The notes: generated by a model not told the origin, from the letters alone. A stretch of 32,115 nucleotides of DNA from Gammaproteobacteria bacterium (GCA_016191235.1 JACPOZ010000034.1:1-32115); one strand, 5' to 3'; shown: positions 8,232-17,541, counted from the first letter of the stretch. Numbers and translations: made by a program.

Positions 8232-8315
8232 CGATATACAGGCTCTTCAATCATTTAAAGAAGCTATCACCCGCACCCTGGGGTGTCAAGAAAGGAGCGG
8301 TTATGGTTAGAATGA

Positions 8316-8945
<630 letters not shown>

Positions 8946-8983
8946 GATGCGCCATCCCCGTGCAGGGGACAATGCAGCGCACC

Positions 8984-11413
8984 CTATGCTCGGCGGCGCA
9001 GCAAGAATAGCCCCGGCACTCCCAGCAACAGCAATGCCCACGGACTGAAGACCCCGCCACCGCCGCTAGGGGTAAAGTTGGTAACCCCATCGCCCGCCAG
9101 CACACGGGTAATCGCGCAAGCGCCACGCACGCAACTGGTCACAGAACCGTTGTTGCCGGGAAGGTAATCGGATGGTGAAGCGACCGTCACCGCCGCCATG
9201 TTTTCGATGGTTTTAAGTTGATTGGGGTCAGTGGGGACGAGACTGGGATCCGTCACCTGCGCCGTGAGGTATACCGTGAAACTTGCATCTGGCGCCAAGC
9301 TTGCAAGTGTGCAGGTAAAATCAGCGGAGGGTGTAGGGGCGGCGCATACAACACCCGCAGGGTTAGTACTAGGAACCGGTTGGGCCCATCCAGCATAACT
9401 CACCCCCGCAGGCAGCTTGTCCGTCAGAATAATACCTTCCGCAATGTCAGGCCCGTGATTGGTCACGGTGAGGGTATATATCACTGAGCCATTCAACACA
9501 ACCGTAGGAACATTCGCGGAGTTCTGCACTTCGAGATCGACCTTTTTGGCTGTACCGATACCGCCAGTCTCAACAGCACCGATGTCGCACGAGAGCTTAT
9601 TTAGTCCCGGCCGACCGAACTGACGCTGGTCGAATGGTGGGCTGGGGCAAGCGCCGTTACCGATAGCAGGGCTGCCAGGCAGAGGCAGAAAATTATTGGG
9701 GTACGTGCCATCGGGCAAAACTGTCGTTCCGGCGCTGCCACCATTATTGGCAAGCACGTCAAGGTTTGGATTGGCATTAAGATCACCGGCCCCATTGAGA
9801 CCACAACTATTACCATTTTCCAGATTGCGGCCCTTGGACGTAATGGTGCTTAGGTAAGCCGTATCGATAATCGTACTGCCTGAGTCATTCACGGTACCGC
9901 CGCTGCAATTGTTGCTGCTGCTGGCATTGCCGCCGATGATATTGCTCAAAAGCACGGTTTTAAGCTTGGTAGGGATACTCACTACATCCTGGACATTGAT
10001 GAAAATTTCATTGCCGCCACCAGGAGCCGTGGCCGTGTTACCACTGGTGGTGATGCTGGTAAGCGTCATAGCCCGGACGTTATTGATACCGCCGCCATTT
10101 CTGGCAGTATTGCCGGTAAGAGTGCTATTTTCCACCGTGAGTTCGCCGGGACCATAGTTATTGATGCCGCCGCCATCAGCACCGTTTGTACAGCCACCGG
10201 AACCACCTGCGCAGGGTTCAAAAGGCTGGGCAGTGTTATTACTGATGGTACTGTAACGGACCTCCATCGCATCCTTGTTGGACAGACCGTTACCGGTGTT
10301 GCTATCGACAACGCTGGCGATGATCGACACACTACCACTGATGGTGCCTTGGCCGGCAGCGCTGTTGGTGTTGAAGACACCGCCACCCTCACGGGCAGCA
10401 TTGCCACGGACAATGGACTGTTTGATACTTACCAGGCCGCCCTGATTACTAAGGGCGCCGCCAACTCCGTTCGCGCTGATCCCGTCATCCTTGACATTTT
10501 TATTGTCTAGGAGAGAGCTGTTGGCAATGGTCAGTTTGCCACTGTCCCCCACAAACCCGCTGACATTCAGGATGCCGCCTCCCAACGGCCTGCCCGAGTT
10601 GGCCTGGATGATGGTTTTGTTAATTGTCATGACACCAACATTGCTGATACCGCCACCACCCCCGCCGACACCAAAAATATAATCGTCCGCTTTTATTCCT
10701 TGTGCATTATTGACCTTATTGCCGCTGATAGTGCAACTGTTAATCACCATGCGCGCACCAATGGCGTTGTAGATACCACCGCCGCCGTATCTGGCGCCCG
10801 TCGTACTCTCAACCGTATTGTTGATGACTTCGCAGTTTTCCAGCGTCACCCAGCTATTGGAATTTTTAATGCCGCCGCCATTCTCATTTGTCACGCCACC
10901 GTTTTGGATAGTTACTCCGGTGATTTTTACTGTATTTTTGCCGACAAAGTGAAAGACGCGGGCTAAACCGTTGCCGTTGATGATGGTTTGACCCTTACCC
11001 TTGCCTTCGATCTTCAGGCAGGGTACGTTAATATCGGCGCTAGGGCAGGTGCCGAGGATGTCGAGATCGCCGGTGACGGCGGCATCATCATCGACCCCTG
11101 TCAAACCAAGGGCGTAAGTACCAGCGTTGACTGTGATGGTGATATCGGTGACGCCTTTGGCAAAAAGGGCGTTGGATTCCTGGATCGCGGCGCGCAGGGT
11201 GCAATAATTCCCGCCCGTCGCCTTACAAACCCCGTCGCCAGGCAGGGCGTCGGCCTCATCCACATTCAAGTCCACCGGCCCAAGCAATGTCGTAGCAGCC
11301 GCCTGCGCCATGTTCCCCAACCCGCCGGCAACCAACAAAAACGCGAGCGCAATCCCTCCGCCAAACCGGACTCCCGACAAGCAGCCGTTTGAAAATTTTA
11401 TATTTTTTGGCAT
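8984..11413 (-). CDS. Exported CSLREA/parallel beta-helix protein with DUF11 and C-terminal sorting anchor
   Basis: An 809-residue exported protein. A signal peptide (about 1-39, ending AQA-AA) is followed by a CSLREA-like motif (YCTLRAAIQESNA, about 71-83). A long series of right-handed beta-helix turns follows, with repeated patterns such as GGGIxN, xxNSxxxxN and TISxNTA (about 100-620). Then comes a DUF11-type domain (about 655-760, VIYTLTVTNHGPDIAEG). The tail SGGGGVF, a hydrophobic stretch and LLRRRA form a tripartite sorting signal of the GlyGly-CTERM type. Such proteins are surface-attached or released adhesin-like or carbohydrate-binding proteins. No rhombosortase or other sorting protease is in the window. 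ATG 11413 has GAGAGA upstream. Confidence 0.85.
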   Translation of the reverse strand: MPKNIKFSNGCLSGVRFGGGIALAFLLVAGGLGNMAQAAATTLLGPVDLNVDEADALPGDGVCKATGGNYCTLRAAIQESNALFAKGVTDITITVNAGTYALGLTGVDDDAAVTGDLDILGTCPSADINVPCLKIEGKGKGQTIINGNGLARVFHFVGKNTVKITGVTIQNGGVTNENGGGIKNSNSWVTLENCEVINNTVESTTGARYGGGGIYNAIGARMVINSCTISGNKVNNAQGIKADDYIFGVGGGGGGISNVGVMTINKTIIQANSGRPLGGGILNVSGFVGDSGKLTIANSSLLDNKNVKDDGISANGVGGALSNQGGLVSIKQSIVRGNAAREGGGVFNTNSAAGQGTISGSVSIIASVVDSNTGNGLSNKDAMEVRYSTISNNTAQPFEPCAGGSGGCTNGADGGGINNYGPGELTVENSTLTGNTARNGGGINNVRAMTLTSITTSGNTATAPGGGNEIFINVQDVVSIPTKLKTVLLSNIIGGNASSSNNCSGGTVNDSGSTIIDTAYLSTITSKGRNLENGNSCGLNGAGDLNANPNLDVLANNGGSAGTTVLPDGTYPNNFLPLPGSPAIGNGACPSPPFDQRQFGRPGLNKLSCDIGAVETGGIGTAKKVDLEVQNSANVPTVVLNGSVIYTLTVTNHGPDIAEGIILTDKLPAGVSYAGWAQPVPSTNPAGVVCAAPTPSADFTCTLASLAPDASFTVYLTAQVTDPSLVPTDPNQLKTIENMAAVTVASPSDYLPGNNGSVTSCVRGACAITRVLAGDGVTNFTPSGGGGVFSPWALLLLGVPGLFLLRRRA

Positions 11414-11507
11414 AGCTTTTCTCTCACACCATACGGCCGGACAGAGCCAAGATTTCCCTGTCGTGCTGCTGAGTGATATTTCCCCACCTAAAAATATTTA
11501 TCATCCC

Positions 11508-11513
11508 TATAAT
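11508..11513 (+). promoter_or_regulatory. Possible -10 box for the DUF1538 operon
   Basis: A perfect TATAAT lies in the 178-base region between the divergent exported-protein gene and the first DUF1538 gene, about 80 bases before the first ATG. I see no matching -35 hexamer at 16-18 bases, so the promoter is only a candidate. Confidence 0.3.
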
Positions 11514-11591
11514 CACGGATATTTGCAAGCCATACAATACAGCGCGTTATGTCAAAGGTGCATTTACCGGGATCTCTAAGCAATATATCGG

Positions 11592-12413
11592 ATGATTCAT
11601 GATCGCACTTTAGCGCCTTTGACGCGTTGCGCTATGCCAGGCCACCTGGCACAACGCACCCAACCGGAATCATTTATTTTGAAAAATCAATTAACTATCT
11701 TTCTGCACTCGTTGCTGAACAGCGTCCGCGACCTGGCGCCGATTGTGGTGGTGATCGCCTTTTTTCAACTGGCGGTGGTGCAGCAGCCCATCCCCAATCT
11801 TGAGGGACTGCTGGGGGGGGCACTGCTAGTTGTGCTGGGGCTGACACTGTTCGTGCGCGGGCTGGAGATGGGATTGTTTCCCCTCGGCGAGGCGATGGCC
11901 TATGCCTTCGCGCGCAAGGGTAGCCTGATGTGGCTGCTGGTGTTCGCCTTTGCGCTGGGTTTCGGGACAACCGTAGCCGAACCCGCGCTGATCGCAGTGG
12001 CAAACGAGGCGGCACGCGTGGCGGCCGAAGGCAAAATAATTGCGGCAAATGACGCGGCGCGCAACTCCTACGCGCTGGGACTGCGCCTGACGGTGGCGCT
12101 GGCAGTGGGGGTGGCGCTGGTGCTCGGTGTGTTCCGCATCATCAAAGGCTGGCCGGTGCAATACCTGATCATCGGTGGCTACCTGGGGGTGATGGTGATG
12201 ACGCTGTTCGCCCCGCCACAGATCATCGGCATTGCCTATGATTCAGGCGGGGTGACCACCTCCACCATCACGGTGCCGCTGGTTACCGCGCTGGGCGTGG
12301 GGCTGGCGTCCTCCATCAAGGGGCGCAACCCCATGGTGGACGGCTTTGGCCTGATTGCATTCGCTTCGCTAACGCCGATGATTTTTGTGATGATCTACGG
12401 GATGATGATCTAA
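11592..12413 (+). CDS. DUF1538 membrane protein, first subunit
   Basis: A polytopic membrane protein with about six or seven hydrophobic segments and conserved blocks shared with the next gene: [38 protein letters not shown], and [20 protein letters not shown] (215-234). These match the DUF1538 family, which I know only as an uncharacterised membrane family; the conserved D-S-G-G-V-T-T-S-T looks like a substrate- or ion-binding loop. The ATG at 11592 gives a 29-residue N-terminal extension that does not align with the second copy and has no ribosome site. TTG at 11679 (LKNQLTIF) would align the two copies and may be the true start. The stop is one base from the next start. Confidence 0.85.
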   Translation: MIHDRTLAPLTRCAMPGHLAQRTQPESFILKNQLTIFLHSLLNSVRDLAPIVVVIAFFQLAVVQQPIPNLEGLLGGALLVVLGLTLFVRGLEMGLFPLGEAMAYAFARKGSLMWLLVFAFALGFGTTVAEPALIAVANEAARVAAEGKIIAANDAARNSYALGLRLTVALAVGVALVLGVFRIIKGWPVQYLIIGGYLGVMVMTLFAPPQIIGIAYDSGGVTTSTITVPLVTALGVGLASSIKGRNPMVDGFGLIAFASLTPMIFVMIYGMMI

Positions 12414-12414
12414 A

Positions 12415-13197
12415 ATGGAACCCGTGTTGCACCTGTTGTCCGCAATCGGCCACACCGTGCGGGATGTGCTGCCAATTGCGGCGATTCTGTTCGGCTTCCA
12501 GTGGCTGGTGATACGCCGCTCCATCCCCAACCTGAAAATGGTGTTGATCGGGTTTGTCTATGTACTGGTGGGTTTGGCATTGTTTCTGGAAGGGCTGGAT
12601 CAGGCGCTATTTCCGCTGGGCAGGCTAATGGCCCAGCAATTGACCGCCCCTGCGTTTATCCATGCGGCGGGTCAAGCGGCGCAAGGTGTGAATTGGTGGG
12701 ACTACCGCTGGGTCTACCTGTTCGCCGCCGCCATCGGCTTTTCCTGCTCACTGGCCGAACCGGCGCTGATCGCGGTGGCGATGAAGGCGCATGAGGTGTC
12801 GGGCGGCGCAGTGGGTGTGTGGGGCTTGCGTGTGGCGGTGGCGGTAGGCGCGGCAACCGGGATTACGCTGGGCGTGTTCCGCATCGTCACCGGCACACCG
12901 CTGCACTATTACATCATCGCCGGGTATGTGATCGTGATGATACAAACCGCATTTGCACCACGTACGATCATCCCTCTGGCCTATGACTCTGGAGGCGTAA
13001 CCACCTCCACGGTAACGGTGCCGCTGGTGACCGCGCTGGGCCTGGGACTGGCGAGCGCCGTGCCGGGACGCAGCCCGTTACTGGACGGTTTCGGACTGAT
13101 CGCGCTGACCGTATTGTGCCCGCTGATTACGGTGATGGGTTATGCCCAGTTGAGCGAATGGCTGACCAAGCGGCGAAAAACACAGGGTGAGGAATAG
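12415..13197 (+). CDS. DUF1538 membrane protein, second subunit
   Basis: A 260-residue membrane protein homologous to its upstream neighbour across its length: VRDVLPIAAIL (15-25), RRSIPNLK (34-41), [13 protein letters not shown] (113-125), LGVFRIVTG (152-160) and [20 protein letters not shown] (189-208). Its ATG is one base after the preceding stop, so translation is probably coupled and the two products probably form one complex. Two different paralogues in tandem are consistent with a hetero-oligomeric transporter or channel. Its substrate is unknown. The PII-like gene begins 10 bases after the stop codon, supporting a regulated transport unit. Confidence 0.87.
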   Translation: MEPVLHLLSAIGHTVRDVLPIAAILFGFQWLVIRRSIPNLKMVLIGFVYVLVGLALFLEGLDQALFPLGRLMAQQLTAPAFIHAAGQAAQGVNWWDYRWVYLFAAAIGFSCSLAEPALIAVAMKAHEVSGGAVGVWGLRVAVAVGAATGITLGVFRIVTGTPLHYYIIAGYVIVMIQTAFAPRTIIPLAYDSGGVTTSTVTVPLVTALGLGLASAVPGRSPLLDGFGLIALTVLCPLITVMGYAQLSEWLTKRRKTQGEE

Positions 13198-13207
13198 GAG
13201 AAAATAT

Positions 13208-13558
13208 ATGCACTTCAAGTTGCTGATTGCTTTTGTGGAAGACGATAAGACCGAGAAGGTCATGGACGCCGCGCGCCAGACGGGGGCGACCGGCGCGACG
13301 GTGATCAGTCACGCCCGCGGCGAAGGGCTGGAAAAGACCAAGACCTTTCTCGGGCTGACGCTGGAAACCCAGCGCGATATGCTGCTGTTTCTGGTGGAGG
13401 AGCATTTGAGCCGCAAGATTCTTGATAAAATTGCGCATGTGGGCGAGTTCGACAGCAAACCGGGCGCGGGCATCGCCTTTCAGATTGACGTGGAGGATGC
13501 CGTGGGCGTATCACATCAGGTACGCAAACTTAGCGGAGTGGTGGAGGAAGAGATATGA
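13208..13558 (+). CDS. PII-like signalling protein
   Basis: A 116-residue protein with the small alpha/beta ferredoxin-like pattern of PII proteins: HFKLLIAFVEDDKTEKVMDAARQTGATGATVI at the N-terminus and a second repeat, RDMLLFLVEEHLSRKILDKI. The uridylylated T-loop tyrosine context of GlnB/GlnK is absent, and the B-loop TGxxGDGKIF is replaced by GEFDSKPGAGIAFQIDV, so it is a divergent PII that probably binds another ligand or none. The start is ATG 13208, preceded by AATAGGAGAAAATAT. It overlaps the CBS gene by four bases (ATGA). PII proteins often gate membrane transporters (AmtB-GlnK, SbtA-SbtB), which suggests the same role toward the DUF1538 pair. Confidence 0.8.
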   Translation: MHFKLLIAFVEDDKTEKVMDAARQTGATGATVISHARGEGLEKTKTFLGLTLETQRDMLLFLVEEHLSRKILDKIAHVGEFDSKPGAGIAFQIDVEDAVGVSHQVRKLSGVVEEEI

Positions 13559-13962
13559 GCGAACGCAAGCTGGTCCGGGTGAGGGATGTCATGAAGCACG
13601 AATTTGATCTGGTGGACGGCATGACCACCGTCAAAGAGGCGCTGCTCAAGATGAAGTATGTAGAGACCAAAGCGCTGATCGTCGACAAACGTAACGCGGA
13701 TGACGAATACGGCATGGTGCTGCTGTCCGATATTTCACGCCACGTTCTCGCCAGGGACCGCGCGCCGGAGCGCATCAACATTTACGAGGTAATGTCCAAG
13801 CCGGTAGTCACCGTTTCCCCAGACATGGACATCCGCTACTGCGCCCGGCTTTTCGAACGCTTTCACATCTCCCGCGGGCCGGTGGTGGAGCATGGCAAGG
13901 TGATTGGCATCATCAGCCTAACGGACATGGTGTTGCGCGGGATGTGCGCGATGTGGGAGTAG
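13555..13962 (+). CDS. CBS-domain pair protein
   Basis: A 135-residue protein made of two tandem CBS domains and little else: VRDVMKHEFDLVDGMTTVKEAL (about 8-29) and YEVMSKPVVTVSPDMDIRYCARLF (about 77-100), ending VIGIISLTDMVLRG. CBS pairs bind adenosine nucleotides and control attached or partner proteins. It overlaps the PII-like gene by four bases and is therefore translationally coupled, giving two soluble nucleotide-sensing candidates after two membrane subunits. It is followed by a 78-base gap before the glutamate-synthase-like gene. Confidence 0.88.
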   Translation: MSERKLVRVRDVMKHEFDLVDGMTTVKEALLKMKYVETKALIVDKRNADDEYGMVLLSDISRHVLARDRAPERINIYEVMSKPVVTVSPDMDIRYCARLFERFHISRGPVVEHGKVIGIISLTDMVLRGMCAMWE

Positions 13963-14040
13963 CGCCCCAACCTTCATCAAAAAAACCCAGGGCTGTGCCG
14001 CTACTATGTAGTGTAGAACGTAACGGAGGTCTCGTCTTTT

Positions 14041-15453
14041 ATGAGCGTCACTGGGGTGGTGAACTGGGGCGTGGTCATCATGGGCTGGATAGCCGGCATC
14101 GTGATGCTCGCCCTGTTCGTGATGTTCATTCAGGATATTTTCCAGAAAGAACATGCCGTGCGGCGCAACTTCCCTGTGGTCGGGCGGCTGCGCTATTTCC
14201 TGGAGCGGCAGGGAGACTATTTTCGCCAGTATTTTTTTGCCAATGACCGGCAGGAGATGCCCTTCAACCGCGCCGCACGCAGTTGGGTCTATCGCACCTC
14301 GAAAAATCTCGGCGGCATCATCGGCTTCGGCTCCACCAACGACCTGCGTGAACCCGGCTCACTGATCTTCGTCAACGCCCCCTATGCAGTACTGGAAGAT
14401 GAACGTAAAACCGCACCACCGCTGGTGATCGGCCCGCACTGCGAACGGCCCTTCGTTGCAAGCAAGATCGTTAATATCTCCGGCATGAGCTTCGGCGCCG
14501 TTTCCGCCCCGGCGGTGCGCGCGCTTGCGCGCGGCGCGGCAGAAGCTGGCATCTGGATGAATACTGGCGAAGGCGGGCTTTCCCCACATCACCTTGAGGG
14601 TGGCGGTGATTTGATCTTTCAGATCGGCACAGCAAAGTACGGCGTGCGCGACCCGGAAGGACGTCTGAGCGACGCGCGGCTGCGCGAGGTGGCGCAACAC
14701 ATCAGGGCTTTTGAAATCAAACTGGCCCAAGGTGCCAAACCGGGACGCGGCGGTGTGCTGCCCGCCATCAAGGTGACCGAAGAAATAGCCCAAATCCGCG
14801 GCATCCCCATGGGCCAGCCTTCAGACAGCCCCAACCGCCATCCCGACATCAAAAATGACGACGACCTGCTGGATATGATCGTGCGCATCCGCACGGTGAC
14901 CGGCTTGCCGGTAGGCATCAAGACGGTACTTGGCTCGGACGCGGCGATTCGCAGCTTATGCGAAGCCATAGCGCGCCGAGGCATGGAGAGCGCACCGGAC
15001 TTTATTACACTGGATGGCGGCGACGGCGGTTCCGGCGCCGCGCCGCAGGTATTGGCGGATCACGTCGGCCTGCCGCTCAACGAAGCGCTGCCGATGCTGG
15101 TGGATACGCTGATCGAAAGCGGCCTGCGCGAACGCGTCCGCGTGATCGCCTCCGGAAAATTGGTGACCTCCGCCAAAGTCGCTTGGGCGCTGTGCATGGG
15201 CGCGGATTTTACGGTAACGGCGCGCGGCTTCATGTTCGCGCTAGGCTGCATACAATCCCTGCAATGCCATCAAAACACCTGCCCGACCGGCATCACCACC
15301 CCGCCGCGTAAAATAAACGGTCATCCGCAAATCATGCTCCGGCTTTATCCCACCCCATTTTGCGCAACCACATTTCCAACGTCATTACTTTGGGATACAT
15401 GGCACGCAATGATGGGATATCTGCCGCAAAACCTTTTTTGTTCAGCCATGTAA
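14041..15453 (+). CDS. FMN-binding glutamate-synthase-like protein with replaced C-terminus
   Basis: A 470-residue protein with an N-terminal membrane segment (about 8-32), then the FMN/glutamate-synthase central domain: NISGMSFGAVSAPAVRALA, NTGEGGLSPHH, DGGDGGSGAAP, and the iron-sulfur motif GCIQSLQCHQNTCPTGIT with C-x5-C-x4-C spacing ending at residue 414. In this family the chain continues well past CPTGIT, by roughly 100 residues. Here homology stops at about residue 420 (base 15,300), and the remaining 50 residues are the antisense reading of the NmrA gene's 3' end. The gene is therefore 3'-truncated and probably impaired or dead. AACGGAGG lies upstream of ATG 14041. It follows the DUF1538-PII-CBS set in the same direction. 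Confidence 0.8.
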   Translation: MSVTGVVNWGVVIMGWIAGIVMLALFVMFIQDIFQKEHAVRRNFPVVGRLRYFLERQGDYFRQYFFANDRQEMPFNRAARSWVYRTSKNLGGIIGFGSTNDLREPGSLIFVNAPYAVLEDERKTAPPLVIGPHCERPFVASKIVNISGMSFGAVSAPAVRALARGAAEAGIWMNTGEGGLSPHHLEGGGDLIFQIGTAKYGVRDPEGRLSDARLREVAQHIRAFEIKLAQGAKPGRGGVLPAIKVTEEIAQIRGIPMGQPSDSPNRHPDIKNDDDLLDMIVRIRTVTGLPVGIKTVLGSDAAIRSLCEAIARRGMESAPDFITLDGGDGGSGAAPQVLADHVGLPLNEALPMLVDTLIESGLRERVRVIASGKLVTSAKVAWALCMGADFTVTARGFMFALGCIQSLQCHQNTCPTGITTPPRKINGHPQIMLRLYPTPFCATTFPTSLLWDTWHAMMGYLPQNLFCSAM

Positions 15454-16258
15454 ACATTGTTGCCGTCGGCGAGCTGATGAGGCGCACCAGAAACATTGGC
15501 AGCGGAAATCCAGAGACAAAACGGACATCTTTGCCGATGACACGGCCAAGTATCTCCGCTGCTTGCGGCAGAGTAATCTCATCACCCGCTAGCTCGATTG
15601 CCTTGCCAAGAAAATCCTGACGGTTCTCAAACGCCATAACAACAAATGCGGCAAAGTCATCCAGGGCTATCATTTGCCACGGCTTGTCGTGCTTGAATGG
15701 CAGCAACAACTTTCCTTCATAAATAGAGCGGCGCAAAGGGGTGATATTGAACAGCGCATCCATGAACGATACTGGGCGCAGGATGGTCGCGGGCAGTTGC
15801 AATTCGCGGATGTACTGCTCGACCAACCATTTACTCTCAATATGCGGTACCCCGGAGCGCCGATCCGCGCCGCCGACAGAGCTAAAGACATAGTGCTCAA
15901 CATTGGCTGCCTTTGCCGCAGACGCGAGATGCATGCCTTGCTGCACTTCTTTTTTGTGACTGTATGGCCAGCTCATGGGCTGCATAGCGAACACACCATA
16001 AACTCCCTGCATTGCGCAGCGCAATGAGGCTTCATCATTCAGATCACCCTGCTCCAGCACGGCCCCCATGTCCGCCAACGCTTGTGCCGCAGGCTTGCGC
16101 GGATTACGGCACAGGGCATGCACACGCCAGCCGCTCGCCAGTAAATGGCGGGCCACTGCGCCACCTTGCTTGCCGGTAGCGCCTGTCACTAGGATGACCT
16201 TCTCTGCATGTTCATCAGGCAACATCACCTTTCCAGCGTTATTCAGTAGAGCATTCAT
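15332..16258 (-). CDS. NmrA-like NAD(P)-binding protein (atypical short-chain dehydrogenase)
   Basis: A 308-residue Rossmann protein with the dinucleotide motif VTGATGKQGGAVARHL at 24-39, the NmrA/HSCARG signature, plus FAMQPMSW and HYVFSSVGGADRRSGVPHIESKW. The catalytic Y-x-x-x-K of classical dehydrogenases is replaced, so members act as NADPH sensors or reductases on unknown substrates. The C-terminal sequence TLEMWLRKMGWDK looks complete. It is the last gene of the PadR cassette and overlaps the DUF4188 gene by four bases (ATGA). Its 3' end (15332-15453) overlaps, in antisense, the abnormal tail of the glutamate-synthase-like gene. Confidence 0.87.
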   Translation of the reverse strand: MNALLNNAGKVMLPDEHAEKVILVTGATGKQGGAVARHLLASGWRVHALCRNPRKPAAQALADMGAVLEQGDLNDEASLRCAMQGVYGVFAMQPMSWPYSHKKEVQQGMHLASAAKAANVEHYVFSSVGGADRRSGVPHIESKWLVEQYIRELQLPATILRPVSFMDALFNITPLRRSIYEGKLLLPFKHDKPWQMIALDDFAAFVVMAFENRQDFLGKAIELAGDEITLPQAAEILGRVIGKDVRFVSGFPLPMFLVRLISSPTATMFTWLNKKGFAADIPSLRAMYPKVMTLEMWLRKMGWDKAGA

Positions 16259-16734
16259 ACCGAACCCCCCATACGACCTTTTGCCGTTTCGCGCTTGCCC
16301 GTGGCGGGGACGAGACTTCCTGCCGTGCCAAGGCCATAGGCAGGCATGTTGTTGTATACCGTTTCATACTGCCCTGCACTGACCTTATAGGTCTCGTGCC
16401 AGATCCCTACATCACCATTGCTGCCGATCTTTCTGTTGAACTCCACCCATGCCGGAAAATGCGATTTATCCTTGGCACGGGCATAAGCCTCAAGATGCTC
16501 GAAGCTGCGCCAGTACTGCACCAACATGCTATCGCGCAAACCAAAGTGATATTGCATGCCCAGCAATCCACTCTCTGGATTTCCCAGCAACTCCTTAAGC
16601 ATCGGGGTCATCGCCATGGCTACTGGCAGCCATTGATGAATCTTCCAAAATTTATTGACGCGCATCCCGAGAAGAAAAACCACGAAATCGCCTTCGATTT
16701 GGGCGGCCATTCTGTGGGCGTTAATTTTCGACAT
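16255..16734 (-). CDS. DUF4188 family protein (monooxygenase-like dimeric alpha-beta barrel)
   Basis: A 159-residue protein matching DUF4188 in layout: GDFVVFLLGMRVNKFWKIHQWLPVAMAM at about 15-42, LGMQYHFGLRDSMLVQYWRSFEHLEAYAR in the middle and VGIWHETYKVSAGQYETVYNNMP near 108-130. The pattern is that of small dimeric alpha-beta barrel proteins related to haem or antibiotic-biosynthesis monooxygenases. Function is unknown. ATG 16734 is preceded by GAGGAGAAATAGATA, a strong ribosome site. It lies 86 bases after the CPBP gene and its stop overlaps the NmrA start, so these two are translationally coupled. Confidence 0.85.
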   Translation of the reverse strand: MSKINAHRMAAQIEGDFVVFLLGMRVNKFWKIHQWLPVAMAMTPMLKELLGNPESGLLGMQYHFGLRDSMLVQYWRSFEHLEAYARAKDKSHFPAWVEFNRKIGSNGDVGIWHETYKVSAGQYETVYNNMPAYGLGTAGSLVPATGKRETAKGRMGGSV

Positions 16735-16820
16735 TATCTATTTCTCCTCAGATACTACAGGTGTGACAACAAGTGTTGGGTTGCTCTCATTCGCCATATG
16801 ACAATTTTCATGAACACCTC

Positions 16821-17534
16821 CTACGCAGAAACGCCATGACCCCGCCACGCATAAACAAACTCAATCACATTCAATGTTAGATGTGCCGCAAAGGGAGCCA
16901 ATATCCCATCGCGCCACAAGAAGAGGCTGGAAAATACACCCCCTGCGACTATGCCGGTCAGCAACATATACCAAACACCTCCAGGCCAATGTAACAACCC
17001 AAAAAACAGACAGGTGAGTACCACCGCCCAGGCAGAACCAAACTGCGTAGTTAGGAGCGGGATGGCATAGCCACGGTAAAGTGTCTCCTCGACCAGCGGA
17101 GCCAACAACACATTGGCAACAAAAAATACGCCTATACTGCCGTAAATGGCTGGCAGCACGGAGCCAGGGGGGACGTAGTCGCCAACGCTGCGTTGAAGTA
17201 TCTCAACTGCCGGGGCCATCCAATTGAAATAAGCAAAAGCAAGGAGCGCTCCCGCCAATATGCCAATGGCTAGATCACTGAATGTTTTCGTTGTGTTGGG
17301 TGCAACCCAAACAAGATCGAACTGAACCACAAAAAAGACGAGAACCCCGAGACCAAGAAGCACTCCTAGAAGAATCTGCGGCATAAAAAGCGGGACCCGC
17401 TGGGCAACTAAAGCTGCGTCCATGCCTCGGAGACTCAGGAAGGCAGAGATGCCCGCAATAACAACAAGGAACAGAACCGGACCCGCCAAAAGAAGCAGCC
17501 ACGTTTTAAATGGAACTGACCAGAGTGATGGCAT
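16821..17534 (-). CDS. CPBP-family intramembrane glutamic endopeptidase
   Basis: A 237-residue polytopic membrane protein with the three CPBP (Abi/Rce1-like) motifs: EETLYRG with E149-E150 and R154, the FFGLLHW histidine H182, and HLTLN with H218 and N222. Such proteins are intramembrane proteases used in prenyl-protein processing in eukaryotes and, in bacteria, in bacteriocin immunity or unknown roles. The frame is open far upstream into the PadR gene, but ATG 17534, seven bases after the PadR stop, gives the natural N-terminus. The gene belongs to the PadR-controlled cassette. Confidence 0.87.
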   Translation of the reverse strand: MPSLWSVPFKTWLLLLAGPVLFLVVIAGISAFLSLRGMDAALVAQRVPLFMPQILLGVLLGLGVLVFFVVQFDLVWVAPNTTKTFSDLAIGILAGALLAFAYFNWMAPAVEILQRSVGDYVPPGSVLPAIYGSIGVFFVANVLLAPLVEETLYRGYAIPLLTTQFGSAWAVVLTCLFFGLLHWPGGVWYMLLTGIVAGGVFSSLFLWRDGILAPFAAHLTLNVIEFVYAWRGHGVSA

Positions 17535-17541
17535 AAATTGG

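Noticed and set aside
8955-8969. A terminator between wrbA and the beta-helix gene
   Set aside because: TCCCC/GGGGA is only a 5-bp stem without a T-tract, too weak to call.
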